Below are positions 50,301 to 59,125 of a stretch of DNA of 59,125 bases, piece after piece. A program made the position numbers and the translations under genes. The notes beneath the pieces were generated by a model, which ran no database searches, was not told the origin of the DNA, and saw only the letters and a list, made by a program, of their open reading frames with translations. Position 1 is the stretch's first letter, and each line of letters opens with the position of its first letter. Source of the DNA: an uncultured Collinsella sp. (GTDB taxonomy: Bacteria > Actinomycetota > Coriobacteriia > Coriobacteriales > Coriobacteriaceae); the NCBI GenBank assembly GCA_938005465.1, contig CALLNU010000042.1, forward strand, positions 1-59,125, in the 5' to 3' direction.

Positions 50301-51401
50301 ATGTTTAATGTATTACACGTGATGTATGGGGCTGATGCCGGTGGCATTTCATCAGTTATTCTTAATTATTACAGACACCTTGTAGAACATGGCTTTCATT
50401 TTGATTTGGCATTAACTTCAGATCTAATTGGGCTTAATGCTAAGCGCTTTCGCGAGCTTGGCTCCCACATATATCGACTTCCTTCGAAGAGCGAGGGAAT
50501 TGGTGCCTATGAGACAGCCTTAGCCAATCTGCTTAAGGACAATTCCTATGATGCGGTTCATGTTCACGAAAATGAAACGTCTTACGTTGCCCTTCGGGTT
50601 GCTCGAAAGTGTGGTGTGCCTGTTAGAATCGCGCATTCCCACACTACATCACCGTGTTATTCATTTCGCGACCATTTAAGAAGGGTTTCCGGCTGTGTTC
50701 TAAATGGCCGTTATGCTACATGCTTAATCTCCTGTGGGAAGCTTGCCGGTGAACGCGTTTTCGGTAAATGGCGTTGGCGAATGGGGAAGGTGCAGTTTTT
50801 GCCCAATGCCATTGATACTGGTTCATATACATTCGATCCGTCCGTTAGGCGCGCCGTGCGTCAGGAGCTTGGGTTCAACGAGGAATTCGTTGTTGGTATG
50901 GTTGGTAGACTGTCGAAACAAAAAAACTATTCCCTTGCGCTGAAAATAGCGAGCACTTTTGACAAGAATTGTAATGTGCGATTTGTTGCGGCTGGAAACG
51001 GCGAGCTTGAGAGTGAGATATCCTCTGCGATTGAGGCATGTGGATGCGGCAATCGATTTAAGCTCCTTGGAAGACGATCTGATACTGCAAGGTTGTATCA
51101 GGCGTTTGACGCATTCATGTTGACTTCTCTGTATGAGGGTTTTCCGGTTGTTGGCGTTGAGGCTTCGGCTTCGGGGCTTCCCCTTCTTGTTTCTCAAACG
51201 ATTACGCCTGAGCTTAAAAAATGCGGCGAAGTGTCTTATTTGCCGCTCGATCGTCCTGATTTGTGGGTGGATGAGATCAAAAGACTCTCAATGATTTCCC
51301 ACGATTTGCCGAGGACTAACCGGGCTAAGGCAGCCGGTTTTGATCTTGAAGATTGCTGGAGAATTCTTGCCGGGATTTACTGCGGGGAATTAAATGTCTA
51401 G
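50301..51401 (+). CDS. Glycosyltransferase family 4
   Basis: A 366-residue GT4 enzyme, similar in layout to the one at 47061: GADAGGISSVILNYYRH at the N-terminus, VGMVGRLSKQKNYSLALK at the start of the second domain and EGFPVVGVE as E-x7-E motif. It begins directly after the pyruvyl transferase stop and overlaps the polymerase gene by 8 bp. Confidence 0.87.
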   Translation: MFNVLHVMYGADAGGISSVILNYYRHLVEHGFHFDLALTSDLIGLNAKRFRELGSHIYRLPSKSEGIGAYETALANLLKDNSYDAVHVHENETSYVALRVARKCGVPVRIAHSHTTSPCYSFRDHLRRVSGCVLNGRYATCLISCGKLAGERVFGKWRWRMGKVQFLPNAIDTGSYTFDPSVRRAVRQELGFNEEFVVGMVGRLSKQKNYSLALKIASTFDKNCNVRFVAAGNGELESEISSAIEACGCGNRFKLLGRRSDTARLYQAFDAFMLTSLYEGFPVVGVEASASGLPLLVSQTITPELKKCGEVSYLPLDRPDLWVDEIKRLSMISHDLPRTNRAKAAGFDLEDCWRILAGIYCGELNV

Positions 51402-52626
51402 TTTTGCTTTGAAAAAACACGGGTTAAATCCTGCGAAGCGTTCGTTATCGGTTCTTTTCTTGTTTCTGCTTATAGGTTTGATTTATGTGACATTTGGCAA
51501 TCTTCTAGCAGGTGCTGGCCGAATTGTTCCCTTTAGAGATCAGTTGAAGATGGCAATGTCCGCAGTCGGATTTTGCGTATTGCTTCGCCTTTCTTGTCGT
51601 GCAGACCTTGTATTTGGCAAGGACATGCTCGGACTTTTATTGGTGTTTGGTATTGTAATTTTGGTACCAACTTGCTTCTATTACCTCAGTGGGTACGTTA
51701 GTTTTCAGTACGGTTTGCTTCAAATATTCTTATCCGTTCTATGGATTGCTGTTTTCGCTCTTTCCTATTGGTCTGGATATAAGAATCCCTTTCTACTTGA
51801 ACGACTTGGATGGATGGGCCTTGCAGTCCCTATTGTTTTTGTGCTCTTCGCCGGAGTTAGAACCCATATCAATGAGATTGGCTGGACAGAATCTGTAACT
51901 ATGGCGTACTACGCCCTGTTTCTGCTGCCTTTTGTCTTACTGTTGCGCAATAAAACAATTCGTTGGGTATTTGTTGCAATAATTTTCGCCACACTTCTCC
52001 TGTCTTCTAAGAGAGGTGGATTCATTGCTTTTTTCCTGGCTCTTATTGTTTATGCCGTGGTTGAGTGGCAGATGGCTGGAAAGGGAGATCCTAAAAGGGT
52101 CCTGCTTATCCTTGGTTCTGTAATACTTGCGATGGCTTTCTACTATTTTTTCACTTCATTTACAAAAGCAAACAATCTGGCAATGTTAGATCGTCTTGAA
52201 AATCTTGCAAATGATGATGGCTCGGGTAGACCGGATGTCTGGGCTTGTGTCTGGAGAATGATACTAGCCTCTGATCCAATGTCACTTCTTATTGGCCATG
52301 GTTTTAATACGGTATATCGAGCTTCCCCTATGGGCCTTAGCGCTCACAATGACTTTCTTGAAATCATTTATGACTATGGCCTTCTTGGGTTTTTACTTTA
52401 TTTGCGACTTTATTATCACGTCTGGCAATTGTATCTGCGTGTCAAGTCCGATTGTTCTCAGCTTGCGCCGGCATTCGCAGCATCTCTGGTGCTGATGATT
52501 TTCATGTCGTGTATGGCGCACTTGATTATTTACCCAACTCATTTTTTGCTTCTGTGTATGTTTTGGGGCGTTATTGCCGGCTATCTTAAATCGAAGGGAT
52601 CTGTGAGTCCTCGTGGATATATGTAG
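51394..52626 (+). CDS. wzy: Wzy-like polysaccharide polymerase/O-antigen ligase family
   Basis: A 410-residue membrane protein with about ten to eleven hydrophobic segments and a larger extracytoplasmic loop before the motif IGHGFN...AHNDFLEIIYDYGLLG (about residues 300-340), which is typical of the O-antigen ligase/polymerase superfamily. In a locus that also encodes a Wzx flippase it is most simply the polymerase. It overlaps the genes on both sides (8 and 14 bp). Confidence 0.8.
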   Translation: MSSFALKKHGLNPAKRSLSVLFLFLLIGLIYVTFGNLLAGAGRIVPFRDQLKMAMSAVGFCVLLRLSCRADLVFGKDMLGLLLVFGIVILVPTCFYYLSGYVSFQYGLLQIFLSVLWIAVFALSYWSGYKNPFLLERLGWMGLAVPIVFVLFAGVRTHINEIGWTESVTMAYYALFLLPFVLLLRNKTIRWVFVAIIFATLLLSSKRGGFIAFFLALIVYAVVEWQMAGKGDPKRVLLILGSVILAMAFYYFFTSFTKANNLAMLDRLENLANDDGSGRPDVWACVWRMILASDPMSLLIGHGFNTVYRASPMGLSAHNDFLEIIYDYGLLGFLLYLRLYYHVWQLYLRVKSDCSQLAPAFAASLVLMIFMSCMAHLIIYPTHFLLLCMFWGVIAGYLKSKGSVSPRGYM

Positions 52627-53596
52627 TGATTTAGTCAGCATTATTGTTCCAGCGTATCAGGCTGAAAAACATCTGAAAGAGTGCGTTTGTTCTCTTTTGA
52701 ACCAGACTCACCGCGCAGTTGAAATAATTGTTGTTGATGATGGCTCGACCGACGGAACCTCGCCGATAGTTTCAAGAATGGCGGATTCTGACTATAGGCT
52801 GCGGCTTATAACGCAGAAGAACTGCGGTGTCAGTTCTGCGCGAAATCATGGTATTTCTGAGTCCCGTGGTTCTTACCTGATGTTTGTAGATGCCGACGAT
52901 TGGATTGAACCATTTGCTGTCGAGACGCTCTTGGCTGCTATAAAAAATAACGGAACTGATGCTGTCTACTGCAGTCAGTACTATGACAGCAACGGAGTTT
53001 TATGTGCCAGTGAAACCTGTATCTCCAGATCCGACAGTATCGATGCGTCCGTATTACTTAAATATCAACTGGACTTTCGCTTCATTGCCTGTCCCTGGCT
53101 TTGCCTGATGAGTAAGGATGCGGCCGCGGGGTGCGCATTCCCAGAAAATGTGCATATTCTAGAAGACTGGTTCTTTAACGTTGAACTTCTAAATAATTCG
53201 CGCTTCATTTCAGTAACTGATACAGCTTTTTATCATTATCGCTCTACTGAGCAAAGCGTAAGCCGTTCTGCTTTGAATGAAAAAAAGTTTAGCTGTATGG
53301 AGCTTCCAAATAAGGTCGTTTCGCTCCTTGGTCTTCAAGGTGAGAAAGCTAACTCATTGCGTTTGCGATTAAACGCTGGCTTAATCCGGCACCTGTTAAT
53401 CGTCGCTGCCGCTTCCGGCTTCGCCGATGAATACTGTCGCAAGAAGATGGCGAACTGGGCACGATCGACGCTAGGTGAAGCGTTTGCTTCGCCCGATTTG
53501 CCCCTTAAGCTTAAGAGTTATGTGCTTCTAGGTTCAATTTCGCCGCGTTTGTTTGCATTAATTTTTAACTTTAAAAGGAAGGCGTTCCATGACTAA
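52613..53596 (+). CDS. Glycosyltransferase family 2
   Basis: A 327-residue GT-A enzyme with SIIVPAYQAEKHLKECV, IVVDDGSTDG and MFVDADD as nucleotide and metal motifs. It starts at a GTG 14 bp inside the end of the polymerase gene, so translation is likely coupled. C-terminal residues lack transmembrane segments. It overlaps the downstream pyruvyl transferase gene by 8 bp. Confidence 0.86.
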   Translation: MDICSDLVSIIVPAYQAEKHLKECVCSLLNQTHRAVEIIVVDDGSTDGTSPIVSRMADSDYRLRLITQKNCGVSSARNHGISESRGSYLMFVDADDWIEPFAVETLLAAIKNNGTDAVYCSQYYDSNGVLCASETCISRSDSIDASVLLKYQLDFRFIACPWLCLMSKDAAAGCAFPENVHILEDWFFNVELLNNSRFISVTDTAFYHYRSTEQSVSRSALNEKKFSCMELPNKVVSLLGLQGEKANSLRLRLNAGLIRHLLIVAAASGFADEYCRKKMANWARSTLGEAFASPDLPLKLKSYVLLGSISPRLFALIFNFKRKAFHD

Positions 53597-54662
53597 GGCT
53601 GGCATTGTTACATTCCACTGTGTTCCCAATTATGGGGCCGCTCTTCAAGCATTTGCTCTATCTGAGAAATTAAAAAAATACTACGACGAAGTTAAAGTTA
53701 TTGATTATTGTCCTGGCTGTCTTTTGTCTGACTACAAAACGTTTGATTTTTCTGGACCTAAAGCAATCATTGGCAGCACTCTCACTGTGCCCGCCTGCGT
53801 TCGTAAGAAAAGAAAGTTCAAGCACTTTGTCTCAGAGAGGATGGACTTGGAGCCGTGGCCCGCTACTGACGAGGTCCTCCATTCGTTCGATTCCGTCTTC
53901 TGTGGGAGCGATCAAATTTGGAATTCGGAAATTACAAAAGGAATCGATCCCATGTACTTTGCCGACCGGTTTCCGGGGAGCGTCATTAAGGCATCATACG
54001 CTGCCAGTATAGGCAAATCGGCTCTATCTGATACGGACTGCAAAGCTATGCTTCCTTTGGTTTCAAGACTTAATCGAGTTTCTGTTAGAGAACCAGAAGC
54101 AGCTGACTTGATTGAGAAATTGACCGGTAATAGGCCTGAGGTGGTTGTCGACCCTACCATCCTTGCGGGTAAAGAACTATTCGCTCCCATTGTAAAGTCT
54201 CTCCGCGATAGGCCTTACGTCCTTTATTACCAACTGGCAAGGAAGGACAACCGCGCTCTATCTTTGGCCGATAAAATCGCACGTTATAAAAATCTCGATC
54301 TTGTCGGACTGAGCGGCAGCAGAGGGTTGCAAATTGGGAAAGGCCATGACGTTATTTGCGATGCTGGGCCTGAAGAATTTGTTTCCCTCATCGCGGGTGC
54401 GGATTACGTTGTTACCGACTCTTTCCATGGGACCGTTTTCTCTCTTCTATTCCATAGGCCTTTTGCGGCCATTCCTAAAGCTACCCGAGGTGGGAGAATT
54501 ACCAACCTTCTTGATATTGTTGGTCTAAGGAATCGCTATACGGATCGTTTTGATAGAGATACTTTGCTAAAGGATATTGATTGGGGAAAAGTCGACAATT
54601 CGCTTGCTCGCGAACGCGAGGTGTCTGAGCATTTCGTCACATCTATTAAGGGTGATTTCTAA
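53589..54662 (+). CDS. Polysaccharide pyruvyl transferase family protein
   Basis: A 357-residue paralog of the protein at 49200: TFHCVPNYGAALQAFALSEK, FCGSDQIWN, YAASIGKSAL and VTDSFHGTVFSLLFHRPF occur in the same order. It directly precedes, with a 1-bp overlap, an FrhB-like Fe-S gene, a pairing that recurs in polysaccharide loci of other bacteria. The two paralogs differ enough to suggest distinct acceptor sugars. Confidence 0.85.
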   Translation: MTKAGIVTFHCVPNYGAALQAFALSEKLKKYYDEVKVIDYCPGCLLSDYKTFDFSGPKAIIGSTLTVPACVRKKRKFKHFVSERMDLEPWPATDEVLHSFDSVFCGSDQIWNSEITKGIDPMYFADRFPGSVIKASYAASIGKSALSDTDCKAMLPLVSRLNRVSVREPEAADLIEKLTGNRPEVVVDPTILAGKELFAPIVKSLRDRPYVLYYQLARKDNRALSLADKIARYKNLDLVGLSGSRGLQIGKGHDVICDAGPEEFVSLIAGADYVVTDSFHGTVFSLLFHRPFAAIPKATRGGRITNLLDIVGLRNRYTDRFDRDTLLKDIDWGKVDNSLAREREVSEHFVTSIKGDF

Positions 54663-55818
54663 TGATGGTTCTATTTACCAATAAACGAGATTGCTATGGG
54701 TGCGGTGCTTGCGCCTCTGTGTGTCCGCGTGGTGCCATCAAAATGGTCCATGACAAACATGGCTTTTTGTACCCTGTTATTGACTCTGAGAAGTGTATCG
54801 ACTGTCATCTTTGTGATCGTGTTTGTCAAATTGGCAATGAAGTTGACCTCCTGACACCATATCCCAAAGTAACATACGCTGTAAAAAACGAGGATGTAAT
54901 TCGGTCTCGATCGTCTTCGGGAGGAGCTTTTACTGGTCTAAGTGACAGCATTCTTAACGGCGGCGGTCTAATTGTGGGTGCTGCTTATGACGAGTCGATG
55001 TGTGTTCGGCATAGAGTGGCTGGCGAAGTTACTTCTCGTGATTCGATGCGTGGAAGCAAATATGTCCAAAGCGATATCTCTAATGTCTTTAATGAGTATA
55101 GAAATTTAAGTGGTAAGAAGGTTCTGTTTACAGGGACCCCATGCCAGATCGCTGCATTTAAGCTGGTAGCAAAACTGCTAAGAGTGAATTCCTCGAATTG
55201 GGTTTATGTCGACCTGGTGTGCCACGGCGCACCCTCTCCGGCGGTTTGGGGCGACTATGTGAGGTCTCTTGAAAAAAGCAGGGATCTCGTTTGGTTTCAT
55301 ATTCTTTCCGTAATAAAGATGCCGGATGGCGTGGCTACCATATTCGAGCGGAGTTTGAAGATGGATCCGTTTTACTGGATGATAGTTCCGAAGCGCGTGG
55401 CTTTGCTGTTGTATTTTCAAAAAGCCTCGGGTTGAGGCCGTCGTGCTATCACTGTCCTTATTCTCGCATGCAGCGAGTAGGCGATTTGACGATTGCGGAT
55501 TACTGGGGAATCGAAAAGGATGATCCTGAGTTTTCTGACAACGTCGGAGTATCCATGGTCTTCGTGAATAGCGAACAGGGCGGGACGTTACTTACTGACT
55601 CAAGTGAGCGCTTAACTCTTAAGGAAGAGACTGAGACTCCTGCTCAAAGGAATCTGCATAATTCAACTGACTATCCGCAGTTTGATTACGATTCATTTTG
55701 GACAGCCTATGAGAATGGCAGCTGGGGCGGGGTAGCTTCCCGATTTGGTTATGTCGGTAAATCAGGAAAACTGTATCGCCTTGTTGACAAGGTAAAAACA
55801 AAGGTGAGGAGGGCATGA
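54662..55818 (+). pseudogene. FrhB-like Fe-S protein split by a frameshift
   Basis: Two overlapping frames together encode a protein of about 385 residues of the F420-hydrogenase/dehydrogenase beta-subunit family, similar to the intact 395-residue paralog at 57249. The first frame (54662-55435) carries two 4Fe-4S motifs (CYGCGACASVCP, CIDCHLCDRVC) and FTGTPCQIAAF. The second (to 55818) supplies YSFRNKDAGWRGYH, CYHCPYSRMQRVGDLTIADYWG and the C-terminus. Alignment with the paralog puts the break at the A-run 55272-55277 (six A). One more A would give LEKKQGSRLVSYSFRNK, restoring the frame. It could be a real disrupted gene, slippage-controlled expression or a sequencing error. Confidence 0.82.
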
Positions 55819-55827
55819 GTTTCACCT

Positions 55828-57249
55828 ATGGGTAAATATAAAAAACTTGGCAAAAATGTCGGTCTAATTACGATCGGGAACTTCGCGTCCAAAATAATGT
55901 CATTCTTCATGCTGCCGCTCTATACTGCCGTGTTGTCAACAGCGGAGTACGGTACTGCGGATTTAATGACGACGACAGTTAATCTTCTCTCGCCTTTCTT
56001 TACGCTTCTGATCAGTGAGGCCGTAATGCGATTTGCCCTTGATCAAGATGTAGACAAAGGGCAAATATTTACCATCGGGCTGATCGTGACATGTGGCGGC
56101 TTTATTGCCATGTGCGCTGCTTCCCCGCTTGTTCTTTTGAGTGAGGACATGGCACCGTATCTGGGCTATTTTCTTGCGTACTATTTCTTTACATGCCTTC
56201 ATCTTCTTGTCTCTCAGTTTGTTAAGGGAATTGAAAACGTTGCGATTTATTCAATTAGCGGCGTGTTTCAAACCATTGTTTTCATTGCATTAAACTTGGT
56301 ATTTCTTTTAGGTCTACACCTTGGTGTTACGGGCTATATGCTTGCCATGCTGGTGGGCGAGGCCGCTACAAGCGTTTTACTTTGGATTGGTGCCGGCCTT
56401 AACGGCTTTTTGGTTAAACCAGCCTCCATTGATAAGAATTTGTTTAGGGATATGCTTCGCTATTCTGTTCCGATGATTCCCAATTCGATTAGTTGGTGGA
56501 TTAGCAATTCTTCGGACAAATATTTGTTGACGATGTTCGTTGGGGTTGGTGTTACGGGTGTGTACTCTGCCGCTCAGCGTATACCTTCCTTGTTTGCCAC
56601 CGTTTCAACAATTTTTATGAGTGCATGGCAGATTTCGGCCGTAGAGGATTTCGGTTCTCAAGAATCGAGACGGTTCTACAGCAACATTTATAAACAGTAT
56701 TCCACGTTTAATTCTCTCGTTGTTGGTGTGCTGATTTGCGGCTGCGAACTTCTGGCAAGCATTCTCTTCTCCAATGACTTTTTTAATGGCTGGGTTCTTG
56801 TTCCGGTGCTGTTGATTGCTTTCGAGTTTTCCGCTATGTCTGCATTTTTGGGATCCATTTACACTTCAGCTAAGAGAACCAAGATGTTGTTTGTATCAAC
56901 AATGTTTGCTGCTGTGCTTAACATTGTTTTGAATGTCATGTTGATACCTTCGTTGGGTGCCATGGGGGCTTCTTTGGCTACTCTCGCTAGCTATGTTTCA
57001 ATTTGGGCATTGCGTCTTTGGGATACGAGAAAGATTATTCGTCTCGATATTGAGCTTGCATCTGATTTAATTTCATACTTTATCCTCGCTGGAATGTCTA
57101 TCGTGATGATAGCACGCGTTTCGCACCGTTTTCTTATTGCACTTGCCCTTCTCATTGTCATGCTATTTGTCAATCGTCGCGTTGTCATGAAATTAACTGA
57201 AGCTTGCCTTTCAGTTCTTAGGTCAGCTCTTGGAAAGGCTCATCAATAA
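55828..57249 (+). CDS. wzx: Wzx-like polysaccharide flippase
   Basis: A 473-residue membrane protein of the MOP/polysaccharide-transport superfamily with about 12-14 hydrophobic helices. It begins LGKNVGLITIGNFASKIMSF, as is typical of Wzx/RfbX proteins, and contains SVPMIPNSISWWISNSSDKY near residue 215. It flips undecaprenyl-linked repeat units to the outer face for Wzy polymerisation. It overlaps the downstream FrhB-like gene by 1 bp. Confidence 0.87.
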   Translation: MGKYKKLGKNVGLITIGNFASKIMSFFMLPLYTAVLSTAEYGTADLMTTTVNLLSPFFTLLISEAVMRFALDQDVDKGQIFTIGLIVTCGGFIAMCAASPLVLLSEDMAPYLGYFLAYYFFTCLHLLVSQFVKGIENVAIYSISGVFQTIVFIALNLVFLLGLHLGVTGYMLAMLVGEAATSVLLWIGAGLNGFLVKPASIDKNLFRDMLRYSVPMIPNSISWWISNSSDKYLLTMFVGVGVTGVYSAAQRIPSLFATVSTIFMSAWQISAVEDFGSQESRRFYSNIYKQYSTFNSLVVGVLICGCELLASILFSNDFFNGWVLVPVLLIAFEFSAMSAFLGSIYTSAKRTKMLFVSTMFAAVLNIVLNVMLIPSLGAMGASLATLASYVSIWALRLWDTRKIIRLDIELASDLISYFILAGMSIVMIARVSHRFLIALALLIVMLFVNRRVVMKLTEACLSVLRSALGKAHQ

Positions 57250-58436
57250 TGGAAACCCCATATAACTCTAAAGATAAATGCTGCGGGTGCGGTGCGTGTC
57301 TGCGGGTTTGCCCAAAAGACGCAATTTCTTTTCGCAAGGATTTGGACGGATTTGTCTATCCAAAAATCGATGGTTCACTATGCATCGATTGTGGGGCATG
57401 CGTTAAGAAATGTGACTTTGGCAAGACTAAGAATTCCCATAATTCCGTGTCGCCAATGGCTCTGGCTTTTGTTAATTCCAATAAGGATGCGTTGCACAGC
57501 AGCGCTTCTGGAGGAGCTTTTTCTGCACTTGCAAAACATGTTCTCGATAATGGGGGCGTTGTCTATGGCGCGTCTTGGGGCAAAGGAATGAAGCCCGAAC
57601 ATGCACGTATTGCCGATTGGTCCGATATTTCTAGAGTTCAGGGCTCAAAGTATGTTCAAAGCGACTTAACACCGATTTTATCTAAGTTAAAACAAGATGT
57701 ATCCGAGGGGTCTGGTGTTCTATTTTCTGGTACTCCATGTCAGTGCGCTGCCGTAAGGTCTCTGTTTGGGCGTAAGACTCCTGATAATTTAATCTGCGTT
57801 GAACTTATTTGTCATGGTGTACCGAGCTCGAAACTTTTCCTTGATTTCGTTGAATATCTTGAAGTCAAGGTTAATGGAGAGATCGTAGATCTCAGATTCC
57901 GTGATAAGAATAGGGGTTGGGGCGCTCTGCTTGCCGTTGATTTTAGGACCTCAGACGGCAAAGTTAGAACGCGTTACTTTAAACCTGAAGAGGTCTACTA
58001 CTACTATTATTACTTTTATCAAGGCATGTTTTTCAGGGAATCCTGCTACTCTTGTCCTTATGCAAAAAGAGAACGATATTCTGACTGGACGATAGGCGAT
58101 TTTTGGGGCGCAGCAAAGTATTGTGAGAATATTGACTCTTCAAAGGGCGTTTCAGTAATTATTGCTTCAACGGATAAGGGCATTTCGCTTGTAAATGAGC
58201 TTAGGAACGATGGGGTAATTAAAGAGGTGCCGATGGATGATGTTGTGCGTGAAAATGGCCAACTCGTGCACCCATCAGCCAAGCCCGATTGCTACAACGA
58301 GCTAATGGCTGAGTATCGCTCTCTAGGTGCAGAGGCTTTCGCTTCGAAATTTGAAAAGGATAATTGGAAGCTTGTTTGCAAGGGACGCCTGAAGAGAAGC
58401 ATTCCGCTCTGGCTAAAACAGGCTATTCATTCCTAG
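57249..58436 (+). CDS. FrhB-like 4Fe-4S protein of polysaccharide loci
   Basis: A 395-residue protein with two N-terminal 4Fe-4S motifs (CCGCGACLRVCP, CIDCGACVKKC) followed by the F420-hydrogenase/dehydrogenase beta-subunit N- and C-terminal domains (SASGGAFSALAKHVL, FSGTPCQCAAVRSLF, LICHGVPSS, YSCPYAKRERYSDWTIGDFWG). These domains bind FAD or F420 and Fe-S clusters in known relatives such as FrhB. In polysaccharide loci the role is not established; a redox change to a sugar or a lipid carrier is possible. It closes the locus and is the intact paralog of the split gene at 54662. Confidence 0.83.
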   Translation: METPYNSKDKCCGCGACLRVCPKDAISFRKDLDGFVYPKIDGSLCIDCGACVKKCDFGKTKNSHNSVSPMALAFVNSNKDALHSSASGGAFSALAKHVLDNGGVVYGASWGKGMKPEHARIADWSDISRVQGSKYVQSDLTPILSKLKQDVSEGSGVLFSGTPCQCAAVRSLFGRKTPDNLICVELICHGVPSSKLFLDFVEYLEVKVNGEIVDLRFRDKNRGWGALLAVDFRTSDGKVRTRYFKPEEVYYYYYYFYQGMFFRESCYSCPYAKRERYSDWTIGDFWGAAKYCENIDSSKGVSVIIASTDKGISLVNELRNDGVIKEVPMDDVVRENGQLVHPSAKPDCYNELMAEYRSLGAEAFASKFEKDNWKLVCKGRLKRSIPLWLKQAIHS

Positions 58437-58600
58437 ATTTAGAGTGGCCATTGGGCTTGCTAAACTTTTTGTTTTCAGTGGGTAATGCACCGATTTTCTC
58501 AAACTGCTGTTGTTATGTCGTTGAAAGGGGTCATTGATGACGGGGGTACCGTCAAGATGCTTTCGCGAATTGATTTAACCGCCCTCAGCCCCGCCCTCTT
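58437..58600. other. Gap between the polysaccharide locus and an IS remnant
   Basis: No gene, tRNA or clear terminator is visible. The left part is AT-rich like the preceding operon. No terminal inverted repeat of the neighbouring IS could be recognised here. Confidence 0.45.
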
Positions 58601-59103
58601 CTAGCCCCTCGCCTTTCCCTCCAGCTCGTCCATCTCCTCAAGCTTGGACATGTCCAGGTACCTCCTCTTGCCCCACTCGTGCTCCACTATGTACTTCAGC
58701 CTCGCCGTCACCAGCATGAGGGCCGACTTGCCGTCCGGGAAGGTCCCGACGACCCTCGTCCTCCTCCTGTTTTCGCGGTTGATGCGATCGATTCCGTTGT
58801 TCGTCCTGATCCGGTGCCAGTGCTCCGGCTGGAATTCCGTGCAGGCCAGCTTTTCGGCGAACCCGTCGCGCACCGTCCTCGCGGCCGTCCCGCGGAGCTT
58901 CGGCACGCTGGGCTCGATTTCCCCGACGCCCGTGATGAGCCTTCTCGCGTAGTGGCCGCTGTGGCGGGCATCCTAGCTCGCTGTCCTCTCGTAGCGTTCG
59001 GCCCCGACGGGCTCGGACTCCTCCTTGTCGAGCAGCGCGTTGAGTGTCTCCTCGACGGTCTTCCTCACCAGGTAGTGTCGAGAAAGTTGGTGTAGAGCCC
59101 CAT
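58601..59103 (-). mobile_element. Decayed IS256-family transposase
   Basis: On the minus strand the product reads as pieces of an IS256/mutator-type transposase: HYLVRKTVEETLNALLDKEE near the N-terminus, GHYARRLITGVGEIEPSVPK in the next part, and the C-terminal RTNNGIDRINRENRRRTRVV followed by GTFPDGKSALMLVTARLKYI. The large middle with the first DDE residues is missing between PKLRG and TVRDGF, near 58885. There is an in-frame TAG at 58973-58975, and the probable start (ATG at 59103) is out of frame with the rest by one base near 59076. It is therefore a non-functional remnant at the edge of the locus. Confidence 0.85.
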
Positions 59104-59125
59104 CCGAAGCGAGTCGGCCCGGCGT

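Noticed and set aside
55178..55435. The C-terminus of the first FrhB-like frame as a true protein end
   Set aside because: After the A6 run it no longer resembles the paralog, while the other frame continues the similarity without a gap.
59076..59101. A terminal inverted repeat of the IS at the window edge
   Set aside because: The sequence reads as the transposase N-terminus (MGLYTNFLD on the minus strand) and no matching repeat is found near 58440-58600.

Overview
The window looks like a chromosomal segment of a high-GC, anaerobic, gut-type actinobacterium. A Collinsella-like member of the Coriobacteriia fits best, because it combines a fermentative formate hydrogenlyase (FHL), selenocysteine (Sec) machinery, clp genes and a LoaP-headed surface-polysaccharide locus. 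This placement is an inference from gene content and composition; no 16S rRNA gene is present.

Region 1 (about 0.4-15.9 kb, + strand) is one long operon for a hydrogenase-4-type formate hydrogenlyase: a HydN-like ferredoxin, the selenoprotein formate dehydrogenase fdhF (in-frame UGA at Sec140 followed by a SECIS hairpin), hyfABCDEFGHIJ, the maturation protease hycI and a FocA-type formate channel. HyfD, HyfE and HyfF, together with HyfB, make this the larger FHL-2 type, expected to couple formate oxidation and H2 evolution to ion pumping.

Region 2 (15.9-28.4 kb) gathers molybdenum and selenium functions: an orphan molybdopterin oxidoreductase, selA, selB, a tRNA-Sec gene (anticodon UCA), mobA, a DUF3343 Se/S-carrier-like protein with a cysteine-rich N-terminus, gdhA, and a two-gene xanthine-dehydrogenase-type hydroxylase resembling the E. 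coli YgfM/XdhD pair. selA, selB and selC supply the Sec needed by fdhF, and mobA supplies its guanylated cofactor.

Region 3 (28.4-45.4 kb) is mostly housekeeping: tRNA-Leu(UAG), tig, clpP, clpX, valS, folC, an M24 peptidase, a three-gene GlpA-like/FAD oxidoreductase/DUF1667 operon on the minus strand, a small zinc-ribbon membrane protein, and thrS. Its intergenic spaces are crowded with long, nested palindromes. Several belong to shared families. The most striking is a seven-unit array of inverted repeats with a nearly exact 80-bp period (42232-42769) in a divergent promoter region.

Region 4 (45.4-58.4 kb) is a surface-polysaccharide locus whose later genes are visibly AT-richer than the rest of the window. 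A LoaP-type NusG paralog is preceded by a long inverted repeat enclosing a promoter-like -10 box and followed by a small GNRA-loop hairpin. Then come a priming sugar transferase, four glycosyltransferases, a Wzy-like polymerase, two polysaccharide pyruvyl transferase family proteins, two FrhB-like Fe-S proteins (one split by a frameshift in an A6 run) and a Wzx flippase. The genes overlap or nearly abut. The window ends in a decayed IS256-family transposase (58.6-59.1 kb).
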